Notes under the pieces: model-generated | Seen by the model: only the letters and a program-made list of their open reading frames with translations | The model's database searches: none | Told to the model about the DNA's origin: nothing | Shown here: positions 11,101-21,326 of the stretch, one piece after another | Layout of the letters: each line of letters starts with the position of its first letter | Position numbering within the stretch: the stretch's first letter is position 1 | Position numbers and translations under genes: made by a program | NCBI GenBank assembly: GCA_021521415.1 | Contig: JAIQDT010002039.1 | Span: forward strand, 388,967 to 452,966 | DNA: 64,000 bases | DNA from: Bidens hawaiensis | Taxonomy: Eukaryota > Streptophyta > Magnoliopsida > Asterales > Asteraceae | Direction of reading: 5' to 3'

Positions 11101-11695
11101 CCCTGATATAGAAAAATCTCTCAGACCAGTCATGAAGGCTCTTGAATGAAACAGTGCAGCACTTGACCTTCTGACTGCGAGGAATAAATGAGAACCAAGA
11201 ATCTTGGATCTTGGGCTTATAAAAAAACTGAAAGCGACGAGGGGTGGGCTCCTCGCGCTGAGATTTGCACATAAACTCAAAGTGAGTCATGCGCACGAGT
11301 CCAAACGGATGGACTTGGGATATATGAATCCCATAAAACTTAAGCAGCGCACCCACAAACCTTGTCATCGGGAGACGAAGGTTGCAGTGGGTGAAAAAAT
11401 GGCAATAAAGGGATATATAGCCGGTGGGCGGGTCCGCCACCGTTTGCCCGGCCGCCGGCAGCATGCAGCCATACTCAGGGAGAAAACCCTGAGAGGCGAT
11501 AAGGCTGTCAAAATCGGCCTGCCTCAGTTTGCAGGGGATCTCATCCCACTTCTTCACTGCCTTGGTCCTCCCTACCTCCTCCGATGAGGCCTCAGCAGCC
11601 CTCTTCCCCTTGCCGGTCTTCTTCAATGTAGACATTACTAACGAATTCACACGGCGATGGATAGGGGAGATTGTGTTGTCTGAGCTATCAGACAT
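8145..11695 (-). CDS. Antisense seven-exon retroelement-borne gene, putative gypsy-type transposon domain plus coiled coil
   Basis: Spliced model on -: exons 11,695-10,885, 10,809-10,660, 10,586-10,260, 10,178-10,032, 9,951-9,590, 9,506-8,505 and 8,426-8,145. All six introns are 73-83 nt with GT...AG ends. Phases agree at every junction and the total is 3,081 nt, or 1,026 residues plus stop. The start is the ATG at 11,695-11,693, in frame with the whole model. Exon 1 resembles the plant 'putative gypsy type transposon' family (Pfam PF04195), with a conserved core around 11,430-11,190. Exon 3 is acidic then lysine-rich, a possible nuclear signal. Exon 6 (8,505-9,506) encodes a long Ala/Glu/Lys-rich coiled coil, and the C terminus is acidic. 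Such antisense ORFs are known in Tat elements; their function is not established. Unlike pol here, this gene shows no stop or frameshift. Confidence 0.85.
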
Positions 11696-11835
11696 ACAAC
11701 TGTAAAAACGGACAAAGGATGCTTCTGAAGAACAGAGATCTGGAAGCAGAAGACAAGTAATCGGAATAGAATGAAAGAAAGGAAAGCTTTGAATAAACAA
11801 CAAGGAAGATGAAGAATAAAAACTCTAAGGGCTTG

Positions 11836-11843
11836 CTTTTATA
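11836..11843 (-). promoter_or_regulatory. TATA box of the antisense gene
   Basis: TATAAAAG on the - strand, about 140 bp before the ATG at 11,695. Transcription would start near 11,805-11,815, leaving a 5' UTR of roughly 110 nt. Confidence 0.6.
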
Positions 11844-11879
11844 GGCCCAGGAGAGAGAAAATTTGGTACTAATCGAACT

Positions 11880-12063
11880 TCACGCGCCCCCACTCGCAGG
11901 TGTAAGCCAACGCGAGCGCGACACGTGTCCCTGACACTGTGTGAGGGGACACGAAAAGAAACGATATAGGTGCTGCCAGAGTTCACACGCCACCACTCGC
12001 AGGTACGGACCAACGCGAGCGCGACACGTGTTCCTGACACTAGGTGAGGGGACATGAAAGGCA
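11880..12063 (-). promoter_or_regulatory. Duplicated upstream module with G-box (CACGTG)
   Basis: An imperfect tandem duplication with a 103-bp offset: 11,880-11,960 matches 11,983-12,063. Each copy contains GCGACACGTGT with a CACGTG core (11,922-11,927 and 12,025-12,030). These cores lie about 80 and 185 bp upstream of the antisense TATA box. CACGTG is the classic plant bZIP/bHLH target; a promoter role here is inferred. Confidence 0.5.
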
Positions 12064-12283
12064 ACTGTAGCACCTCGAGCACACGAAAGGTCTGACACGT
12101 CTCCATCACTGACGCATGTCAGCAACAACCAACCACGTACAAGGACGATTCGTTTTCAACCAAAAGGATAGAATTTCGCGCACCGATGAGTAATAAGAAG
12201 AAAAGACAAACCCTATTAAAAGAGCAACATATTAAGTCTAATATCTATCTTACCTCGCTCGCGCGAGACAAGACACACATTAG

Positions 12284-12294
12284 ACTGGGGGGCT
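12284..12294 (+). other. Polypurine tract of the first Tat element
   Basis: A G-rich stretch (ACTGGGGGGCT) directly precedes the LTR start TGAAGA at 12,295. This is the expected position of the plus-strand priming site. Confidence 0.6.
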
Positions 12295-13270
12295 TGAAGA
12301 GGTATGTACCCGCCTCAACACCGAGCGAGGCGGGTCAACCCACAAAATATAGACAAGAGGCTTGAAATCAAGATATTATGAAGGCACAAAGCCAAAACAT
12401 ATGCGCATGGCGCATATCACATATGCTCACGCATATCACATATGCTCACGCATATCACATATGCTCATGCATCACATGCTCAGGCAACACATATGCTCAT
12501 GCATCACATATGCTCACGCATCACATATGCTCACGCATATCACATGCTCACGCATATCACATCTGCGCGTGGCACATCCGCGCATGGCGCATATCACATG
12601 CTTGTGCATATCACATCTGCGCATGAAACATCTGCGCGTGAGAATAAAGAGAAGACCTCGCGCATCCTCAGGATAAGCGCATATCACACATGCACATAAT
12701 CAACCTCGTCCTTATCCAAATCAGGATTAGGGCAACCTTGATTGTGCACGTCAGACAACCTTCCAGAAGGTATCTTTTTAAGGAATAAGAATATGCTGAT
12801 GTTGACAGCTGCCAATGAAAGGTGGACAACTCAGCAAAACCCATGTGCTACCACGTGATTATAACCAATGAAAAAGCACCAGGTGTCCCAAGGACACGTG
12901 GCGCAAAGCAATTGGAGGAAGCCAACAAGGCCCTAATTGGGTCTGAGCCCAATCATTGGAAACCCTAGCACTATAAATACCACATCAACTCTACAAGGAA
13001 GGACATCCAATTACACAGTATTCAGCTATATTAAGCAATACACTCTAATTCCTTTACTCTCATATTATTATCTTCTCCTACAAACTCTTATTCTCACACC
13101 GGAGGGTTACCCCAAAGAGGACCCCTCTGTCCCTTTCTGAGGGGTAAGTTTACGGTGCTGTTCATTTTGTAGGTAGAAGAACCCAGATCCCAGAGAACCA
13201 TCGGTGAAATAGCATAATCACACCCGAGGAAAGTAGATTGTCTACCAGTGAGTCGATCCACGTTTCTTCA
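12295..13270 (+). repeat. 3' LTR of the first Tat element (976 bp)
   Basis: It starts TGAAGA and ends TCTTCA, a 6-bp terminal inverted repeat with TG...CA ends, right after the polypurine tract. A TATAAATA box lies at 12,972-12,979, so transcripts would start near 13,005. CACGTG cores occur near 12,855 and 12,895. The 5' half contains the 17-19-bp repeat array. The end is set by the inverted repeat and by the start of unrelated AT-rich sequence, because the other LTR is outside the window. Confidence 0.75.
12418..12640 (+). repeat. 17-19-bp minisatellite in LTR U3
   Basis: The unit CACATATGCTCACGCATAT starts at 12,418 and 12,437, then continues as 17-19-bp variants, later drifting to CACATCTGCGCATG-type units. 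The array lacks stops over long stretches in all three + frames, which yields spurious His/Ala/Tyr-rich reading frames. Confidence 0.8.
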
Positions 13271-13813
13271 ATGTATGTTTTATTAATCATATCTAATTTA
13301 AAATTCTTGAGATTATTAAAAGACTTGGTAACATTGAAACACCTGATAAGTTAATGAAAGTAACTTTAGAGTTAAAGAAAACTTTGTTTAGTTATTTATA
13401 GTAGTCCGGTTGTAGAGAAGTTACACTCTTGGTCACAACCCTTATATAACTATTGTTAGTAAATGGTATGAAGGTGTTAAAACAATGTCTCTTTCAAGTA
13501 ATGAAACGACTTAACGAGTGTACATTGGTGTGAGTTTAAGAATTAAGTTTAATGAAACCACATTAAGCCGTTTAGTTATTTATAACACCCGTGACATATT
13601 TATTGTTGTGTGAAACTAAATGAAACTGATTTTATGCCATAAAAATTAAAGGCCAACCAGACTGTGCTACTGGTGTGAAAACATTAAAGAAAAGAACCAT
13701 AGACACCACATATCTCATGAGAGTGACTTATGGTAGCCACCACCGGCATACATTGACTATTCCATTAATCTTTTAACATGTTTATTATATTATTTTTAAA
13801 ATACAATTTTCAG
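13271..13813. other. Spacer or intron between Tat LTR and epoxide hydrolase exon
   Basis: AT-rich, no coding signal. It ends in a pyrimidine-rich acceptor (TTTTCAG at 13,807-13,813). If the Tat element inserted in an intron, this is the intron's 3' end. Confidence 0.5.
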
Positions 13814-15345
13814 GAACCTGGAGTGATGGAAGATGAGTTAAAAAGCTATGAAACATCACAAGTGATAAAGAAAATTCTAACAGATAGGACACCAGGACCA
13901 GCCTGTTTGCCTAAATCGGATCCCTTCGGGTTAAAGGCTTCGAATGGGCCGCTTCCATTGCCCCCTTGGCTTTCGGAAGATGATATCAAGTATAATGTTG
14001 ACAAGTTCGACCGAACGGGCTTCACCGGAGGCCTAAACTATTATCGAGCTCTGGATTTGTAAGTTTTCTCAACCAACTAGCCGGTCCTATATATCATTTT
14101 GTCAAATGGTTAACTTGGTGATCGTTGTCATAATTGAATAAAGTATAGGTTAAGGTTATATGATCGGGTTGAGTAGATCTTGAATGTGACATAGGGTTAG
14201 TCACATCACATTAGCTCTGACCTGTGATAAATGCATGTGGTTGTTCTATACTTATTGGCCATAACTTTATGGTTGTTTTTGACCTATTCGCCAATAGTAG
14301 CTCAAAGTTAAATAAAGTTACGACTTTGGGGTCCCCAGTTTCCAACTCCACCAAATTCAGAAACAAAAAATGAAAAATTATACGTAGGTAAAATTTAATT
14401 TATGTCTATATACACATATAGATGATGTAGGAATCATAGTTTGGAGTGTTTATTGGATCGAATAACGGATTATTCTGTTTATTCGGTTTGGGTTATTCAG
14501 ATTTAAAAATTTTAGGACCTTATCCAAAATCCGATCCGAATTAGAAATATTCCTATCCGATCCGAATCTATCCGAATTCAATTCGGATCGGATTCGGATA
14601 ATATCCGAATAATCGGAATTATCTGAAATAAACCTAAAAAAGTTCCTAATTTTTTGTTTCTAACATTTAATGGTTTAGAATCACAATAAACATACAAATC
14701 GGAAAATACGAATTGCTCTTGAACACAAATTTAAAGTTCAAACTTCAAGTAATAGTCTAATAAATATACCAAACTGAAAAATACCATTAAAAACATGTTT
14801 TTTTTTATTCGGATTAAACAGATATCCGAATAATCTGAATATTTTAAAATTCCATATCCGAATCCGAATAAGAATTCAGATCGGTTAATTTCAGTTTCGG
14901 TTTTTTCGGATTTCGGATTTCTTGAACACCCTTAATCATAGTATCAAAAGAAACACTTTTGATGCAATTTAAAACTCCCTGAGATATAAGCTAAATCTTT
15001 ATCTAATTAACTATTTATGTCTTAAATTCAAATCTTTTGTGTCAATTGATGTTCACTTATACATTGATTGTGTTAACTGTTTTTCTGTCTTTGGACTCAG
15101 GAACTGGGAGCTTACAGCTGCATGGGCCGAAGCGCAAATAAAAGTACATGTGCTATATGTTGTAGGAGATGAGGACATGGTGTATACAACACCAGGGTTT
15201 AAAGAGTATGTGCATGATGGTGGATTCAAGAAAGACGTACCATTACTTCAACAAGTTGTGGTTATGGAAGGTGTTGGTCACTTTCTAAATCAGGAAAAAC
15301 CTCAAGAATGCCGCTATCATTCATGATTTCATCAAAAAGTATTAA
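13814..15345 (+). pseudogene. Plant soluble epoxide hydrolase, last two exons (alpha/beta-hydrolase fold)
   Basis: Exon 13,814-14,058 encodes the lid region, including the GFTGGLNYYR block that carries the lid tyrosine which polarises the epoxide. A GTAAGT donor at 14,059 and an AG at 15,099-15,100 bound an intron. The last exon starts at 15,101 and keeps the GDED acidic motif (charge-relay Asp) and the GVGHF histidine. Codon phase matches across the intron. The exons with the nucleophilic Asp (HDWG-type motif) are not in the window; a 13-kb Tat element lies directly upstream. Near 15,306 the frame shifts: the expected helical C terminus follows in another frame and ends at the TAA at 15,343-15,345. 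The enzyme would hydrolyse lipid epoxides to diols in the cytosol. I call it a pseudogene because of the frameshift and missing exons, but a sequencing error is possible. Confidence 0.8.
14440..14935. repeat. Foldback-like element in the epoxide hydrolase intron
   Basis: A run of TTCGGAT/ATCCGAA motifs in both orientations, bounded by GGAGTGTTTATTGGAT on the left and TTGAACACCC on the right, which are roughly inverted. This resembles a non-autonomous MITE, but no clear target duplication was found. Confidence 0.35.
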
Positions 15346-16627
15346 TTATTGGCAACCAAATTACCGCTACTACTTTACGTACATGTAATGGATGCGAATG
15401 AAGTTGATGGTTTTCTTAACAATAAGTTTATAATGTTTTATTAAGGTCTCAAATGGGTACTTTTGGATGAAATTACTTATATTTGCTTGAAATATGTAAT
15501 GAAGGGTTCAAATGGATAGTATTAGGTTTTAATGTGTTGTAACGAGTATAAACTAAACATATTTATAAGGTATATGAAGTATTATTTAGTTCTAATATGT
15601 TATAAAGGTTTTTTTACTAAAGTTATGTAAATAACTAAACCTAATAGACGAAAATAATACTCTACTCTATCAGAATATAATGATTAAATTATATAAAAAA
15701 TCCTATTCATTATTGAGGTTTTGTCTATACATGAATCAAATGAGGCCCAACAACAGTTAAGAGATATCTCATAAAACTTTCCATATGGTTAAAAATGGTT
15801 TTGTTTTGTACACGTACAGTTTAGATATGTATTGTCTTTATATTTAAACTACTTTTTATCTCCCGTATTACGGGGTTGTTTTATATTATTTATTTTTAAT
15901 ATTTATTTATTTTTTAAATTTTGAAATTTTTTATTGTATGAAAGTTAATAATATACTTATGGTTTGATGATAAATTATTTCACAAATAAATGAGATTTTA
16001 TAACCCGGTTTAAAAGCTATATGGGTTTGAAGACCCAAGACCCGCTTATTTTTTATTATAAAATTGGTTTTTTAATTATGAATATAATTTTTTTTAAATA
16101 AATCATATATTAATTTTTAATATTTCCCTACTTTATAGGATTTTTATATCAAATATTTGGTGAGATTAGTTTTTAATTTTATTAGATGTTATAACCCGTT
16201 TAATTAAGAAATATCTGGGTTTGATGAGACCCATACCCGTGAATTCAGGTCAAATGCATGAGAATCCTCAATTTAAAAATCAAGCAAATCTGGTGACTTC
16301 AAAAAGGGGGGAGCGACCACATCGCGACACGTAGAATAAAATTTTTATGTTTTCGTTTATATATATTATAGATAATTGTATTAGGGCTATCGAACTCGCC
16401 TCCCCGGCCGCTCACTTGGGTTGAGCTAGCTCACCACTTGGGGGGGGGGGGGGGGGCGCCCCTTTCGATATTAGATGATTTTACAATTTTATGAACTTGT
16501 ATAGTTATGTGCATTTATATAAAAGTTTTGATTGGTTTGTTATAAGGGAGATTTTGAATACACTGTTGATAAGAAAACCGGAACTCTACACAAGAAAATG
16601 GTTCACTTTTGTTTTAAAGTATTATTA
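15346..16627. other. AT-rich intergenic region
   Basis: No gene seen. It contains a 17-base G run at 16,440-16,456 next to GC-richer sequence. Confidence 0.6.
16440..16456 (+). repeat. G17 homopolymer
   Basis: Seventeen consecutive G in a strongly AT-rich context; a likely low-accuracy spot or assembly seam. Confidence 0.9.
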
Positions 16628-16807
16628 AGGAGGTGTTCGGGATTCCATATTATACCTCCTTATAACTTATTAATGGCATAAGTTATAAGTTAAAAAATTA
16701 TAACTTATACCTTATACACTCATAAAACCTAATTTTTCCAAACACCTTATAACTTATAACCCATAAGTAAGCTATAAGGAGTTAAAATAAGGAATCCCAA
16801 ACATCCC
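16628..16807. mobile_element. Tourist-like MITE (PIF/Harbinger type)
   Basis: Imperfect terminal inverted repeats AGGAGGTGTTCGGGATTCC and its counterpart GGAATCCCAAACATCCC. They are flanked on both sides by TTA (16,625-16,627 and 16,808-16,810), the usual 3-bp target duplication of this superfamily. About 180 bp, AT-rich inside, non-coding. Confidence 0.65.
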
Positions 16808-16810
16808 TTA

Positions 16811-17465
16811 ATTGAGAGAATAATGATGGATTTCCATTGCAAGATTGTCAATAACTTCATCGATGATTATTCATTCAACTCTATTGTTTTCTCTTCGTAG
16901 AATTACGTCGTGTCACCAAAACCATCACAATACACGTCGACCTAGAAACCGTCTTTCATAATCAATGTCATTTTCTCCATTACAACTCTTGCACTGCTAT
17001 TTGCAACGAGGGATTTTTGTCTTGATCAAAACAATCTCAAACTATGTGTTCGTGAAGGAATTGGGAAGGTTCCAGCCATCACAAATGGTCAATTTGTTGT
17101 AGTGGTGATACCAAAGAAGTAATGTCAAAAGTTTAGTCGTATGTGATCTCCTCCCTTAGAATGTCCTACAAAAACACGTTCAGCATTGTTTACTTCAAGA
17201 ATTTATTTAATTTATATATTTATATCAATGTGATATACAAGTAGGCAATAACTAAAAGTTCACTTTCACATCATACTAAATAAACATTCTTGATATGCAT
17301 TAAGCAACTTGCATCTAAATGAAAACAAGTAGCTCCGTAGTTTGTTAACACTTGAAAAAACAAGCACATGAGCTTAAATGAAAACAAGTAGCTCCGTAGC
17401 AATGTAATGATGTATTTATTATGTTGCAAGAAAACACATCAAATAAGTTGTTTTATAACTATACT
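16811..17465. other. AT-rich intergenic region
   Basis: No gene seen. A 24-bp motif (AAATGAAAACAAGTAGCTCC plus GTAG) occurs twice, near 17,317 and 17,377. The last five bases, ATACT, are the left target duplication of the next element. Confidence 0.6.
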
Positions 17466-18132
17466 TGTTGCTACAACAATTATAAGACCAATGATAGTGA
17501 ATGAACTGGTTAGGCTAACAGGCTTCAAGGGTTCCGGTTAACCTAATGCAGGTCGTCGTGTCCCTCTACGTTTACAAAACGTAGAGAGAGGTTCACTAGT
17601 TTAATTGTATTTGTTATTGTTCACTAAAGATCCAAGACCGAGATGTTTGGAACTGGTTTTGGATGCGAGTTCTTAGTGAAGCTATGTAGTTTTTGGAGTA
17701 AGAAAGAAGCATGCAAAGTGCAAGCTTCTCCAGGAAGAAGAGAAGATCAGAGAATATATGTTAACTCCCAGATCTTGTGTGTTCTTGTTATGACTGAGTT
17801 ACATCCTTTTATAGAGAAAGAGATGTAAGCCTTTTGTCCGATGGGTAAACTAGTGAACCTCCAGTTTGGTAGAGGGTTGACCCTTTTATGCACGGGAGGT
17901 TATGGACCTATGGTTAATGATATATAATAATATACTTTTCTGAGCATATCCCCTCTTTTACGGCTGAGGGATGATGTGAACAGTGATTTGACGTGTTACT
18001 GTTACGTGCTTTTACTATTCATGTACTTGTTTTCCTTAATTGGGCGAGAAAACGAACTTTTTAACCTTCTAACCTTTTTAGCGTTAATGTGTAAAAGCCA
18101 TTTTACCATACTTTGGGCTATCCCCGTCATCA
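17466..18132 (-). repeat. 3' LTR of the second Tat element
   Basis: On - it reads TGATGACGGGG...AGCAACA. It matches 44,426-45,093 closely, with scattered substitutions. A TATAAAAGG box lies on - at 17,813-17,805. Confidence 0.93.
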
Positions 18133-18547
18133 GCCCTCCAATTCAGAGGTTTTTGGGAAGTAGGCTCAAAGGCGTCTGACTTTTGCACACATTTTGTTAT
18201 TTCTTAAAGGCTTCGAGGCTTTGAACGGTTTTGCTTATTTTTGAATTTCTGACAAGACAGTTGATGTGATTGATTGGGTGGTTTCTACAAATAACTGTTC
18301 CCAATAACTTCTTATTAATATTATCAACTGCCCATTTCTTCTAGTTTTTCTTTTATACTTCCTCATTATTCTCTAAACACATTTATCAAGTTCCCTTCGA
18401 TCCTTCAACAGGTTAGTTCCGATCTTCCCCTTTTCTTTCGAAATTATGGGTGCTCGTTAAGATTTATCGGTGATTTATTCCCGATTAATCCAAGAGGAAG
18501 TCAAATCATTTTGCCTCGATTGAGGTATAGGTTTAGAGTTTAAACCA
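18133..18547. other. Spacer with polypurine tract of the second Tat element
   Basis: On - a purine-rich stretch (GAATTGGAGGGC) abuts the LTR at 18,133-18,145. No coding signal otherwise; the region precedes the antisense ORF and may carry its promoter. Confidence 0.5.
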
Positions 18548-20593
18548 GTGGCTCCGCCGGCCGATGCTTCGATCGATCGTTGTCCGGCCGGGTCGATTGC
18601 TCTTTATTGTCGCCACTTCGAGTTTTCTAACCTCCGCCATCCTTTTTCGATCTTTGTTTTGGATGTGTTAGAGTATTATGGTGTGTATTTTGGTCAGATT
18701 CACCCATTGGGGCTTGCTAGGGTTTTAAGGGCTTTAGGGTTTGATCCGTCACTGTTGTGTTTTCGCCGTTTCTTCCGTCTAGCGAAGAACGGCGATTGGT
18801 ATACATTTGAGCATACTCAGGTTGATACTTGTCTAATCTCTTCGATGGTTACGACCCTCGGTTCATGAAATGATCGTTTTTTCTTCGTTTTCGATTCCAT
18901 TGTTCCTTTTAAACCTGTTTGGAGACAACCCGAGGCCGTTTTCAATGATCCGGAGCCATCTGATTTGGAGTTGAACGATGTGTTTTTGAAATCTATTTGG
19001 AAGTGTCCATCACGTCTTCGTCCTTTTCCCGAACATCTTCTCGTTTTGTTAGGAATTAGCAAGTTGTGGGATAATCCTAAACGTGATCCCGTGCTTATAA
19101 GAAATGATAAGGGTATGCACTTGCTTATCTTGCATTTGTTTTGTCTCCATGATATGTTTATTAACAAATTTCCTTTGTTTTTGTAGTTATGTCGGCTTTG
19201 GATTTTGTGAAGAGTGATGACACCTCCGATGTCGGATTTGGGGATGTTGCGGCTACTGTTGGTGAAAGAGCTGTCGTTCGAGGAACAGAGCATAGGTTTG
19301 AAGGCTCTGGTTATGTGGGTGTTCCGAACGTTAAAGGTTTCACTAAGTCCACTGCTCCTAAGGTTTCTACACGTCGTTCCAATCGGCGTTTGTTGAAGTC
19401 TTCTGGTCCATCATCTTCACATGATCCTGTGGACGTTAGCGATGATGTTCAGGTTGCTGAGGATCAGGGTCCGAGTGTAGAGGCGGAGAAGGAGCAAGGT
19501 TTTGTTGTTTCTAAGAAGAAAAAATCAGTTGGTAAAAAGGTTGCGGCACCTATTGTTCAAGGGTTGGATGGAAATGAGGTTTATGTTCCTGATTGGAATG
19601 TTAAAGTTGGTGATAGCTTTGGAGGTTTGTGCTGAGGTTTTGCTAACTTTTCTCTCCCCTGGGGTTCGTAATACCATATCTGAGATGGAAGGTGATGCCA
19701 TGCTTTCAAGGTTGATTCTTAGCTCTTGCAACCTTTCTGCCCTTTTAGCTGAGGGTGTTACTCGTTTTCGGAAAAGGATGCAAGAGTATGAAGAATTCTC
19801 CAAGAAGAATGAGAGGATGAAGGCTTCCATGGAAGCGATGAAGAAGGATGTTGATGGTTTTTTAAAGAAGGAGGAGGATTAGGTGAAGAAGATTGATGAG
19901 CTTTCCCGTAATCATGAGGTTGAGATTGTAGGGTTGAAGAAGAAGATGGAAGCTGATAAAGTTAAGCTGGAAGCTGATAGGGGAACCTTAGAGGTTCAAA
20001 AGAAAGCCTTTGCTATGGAGAAGGAAGGCTTGAAGGATTTAGTCACCCAAGCTACTAATGAAAACCGATGGCTGATCGAGCATGGGTTTCATCAAGTTGT
20101 GACTTACCTTCTTCACTCAACCGAATTTAACTCAGTTTTGGGTGGTGTTTACACAAAGTTGCTAAGCTATGGAAAGCATTTGGGTTTGGTTGTTGGTTTC
20201 AAGCTTCATGAGTCTGGTCAAACCTTGGAGCAATCGCCTATGTTCAACCGTGAAGCTTCCAAGCATTTTTCGCATTCCGTTCAAGCAATGGAAAGGCTTA
20301 CTTACCCCTACGTGGGTGAAGTTTCATCTTGTTTCGGTAAACTCCTTTCCGTTTTGCAGGGTCTAAAACCAGCTGGGCTTGATGAGAAGGTTTGCTTTGA
20401 AGTGCTTGAGTCTTTATCCAAGAAGCGTTCCCGCTCTGGTGATAGTGAAGAAACTTTGTCCGGAGATAGTGGCGGGTCTCATGTGGCCAGTCTTGAAGGT
20501 TCAACTGTTGCTGGTGGCGACCCAAAAGTGAAGAAGTTTAAGAAAGGTAAGAGTGGTGAGGCTAGTACTTCAAAGGCTGTTTATGATGTTTGA
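18548..20593 (+). pseudogene. Decayed antisense ORF of the second Tat element (putative gypsy-type transposon family)
   Basis: Antisense to the element, like the gene in the first Tat element. The first part (18,548-19,112) shows the same conserved core: a basic/hydrophobic block around 18,600-18,720 followed by the HPLGLARV-type motif. A 74-nt GT-AG intron (19,113-19,186) sits in phase 1, the same phase as the first intron of the gene at 8,145-11,695. Downstream is a Lys/Ser-rich linker, then a charged coiled coil (about 19,770-20,060) and a C-terminal Lys-rich tail ending at 20,593. Breaks: TGA at 18,866-18,868, a frameshift near 19,610-19,630 and TAG at 19,880-19,882. No start is certain, since the frame may begin upstream of 18,548. 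Function unknown. Confidence 0.75.
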
Positions 20594-21326
20594 ACAATTG
20601 ATTCGTAGCTATATTAGCACTTTGAACAATGTTATGTACTTTAAACAATTTAGGTTTAGCATGGAATCCCTAAGGTTTCTGCTTCATGGTTGTGGTTGGC
20701 CTTTTTGGCCGTTTGAACACTTTTATGGGAATCTTTGTGATTTCCTTGTTTAGCCTGATCGGCTATTATGGATGATGCTAGTTATGGCCTTTTTAAAGGC
20801 CCTTTTATGAATCGTAATATTCGATGTTTTGTATTTTTGTTGTTTGTCTTGTTTGTTTGATGTGTTTTTTAGCTAACTTTCCTTAAGAAGTTTTAGTGTT
20901 GCAGTCACTTTAGCTTCAAGGCTTCATTAGGTAAAAATCACATGTTAACTATCCTTTTTATCATTACTTAATGTATATTTGTTTCGTAAACTTTTTTCAA
21001 AGCTTAAGGAACGAATTGATGTAGGCTGTTCAGACCTGTCTATGAGACAAGTTTTGTTTGAAAAATTTTCTAAGTCTCATGGAGTTGGATTGATATAGGA
21101 ACTCACCCCTTATATAGGTTCATTTAACCCTTGAACCTATTGAGCAATGTGGCCTGAGAGCTCATCCCCTTACATGGCCCTTGCCATGGAGTTTCTTGCT
21201 AGGTTCTAAACCTAATTATAGGATAGTAAAGACAAGTTATGATAAAGACTTCATCATTCATTCAAGAGGTTGTTGTTTACAAAAAGGAGAGTTATACATC
21301 TCTTGAAATACATTTTAAGTTCTTGA
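20594..21326. other. Spacer between antisense ORF and pol of the second Tat element
   Basis: AT-rich, no supported gene. It would hold the 3' UTR of the antisense transcript. Confidence 0.6.

Larger units (their letters stand above)
1..13270 (+). mobile_element. Tat-lineage Ty3/gypsy LTR retrotransposon, 5' part outside window
   Basis: The order on + is gag, protease, reverse transcriptase, RNase H, integrase, a long non-pol 3' region with an antisense gene, a purine-rich tract and a 3' LTR. RNase H before integrase is the Ty3/gypsy order, and an extra antisense ORF between integrase and the 3' LTR is a known trait of the plant Tat lineage. The 5' LTR, primer-binding site and start of gag lie left of base 1. 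The 3' LTR ends at 13,270 and the next five bases (ATGTA) would be the target duplication, but its partner is not visible. The pol region carries an internal duplication, a frameshift and an in-frame stop, so this copy cannot make a normal polyprotein. Lineage assignment is by architecture and motif style, not by a tree. Confidence 0.9.

Noticed and set aside
12418..12640. Possible CRISPR array
   Set aside because: Contiguous tandem repeats without unique spacers, in a plant LTR. The 32-bp and 33-bp arrays at 56,333 and 57,206 fail for the same reason.
12362..12699. Three overlapping + reading frames rich in His, Ala, Tyr
   Set aside because: They are translations of the 17-19-bp minisatellite within an LTR, not genes.
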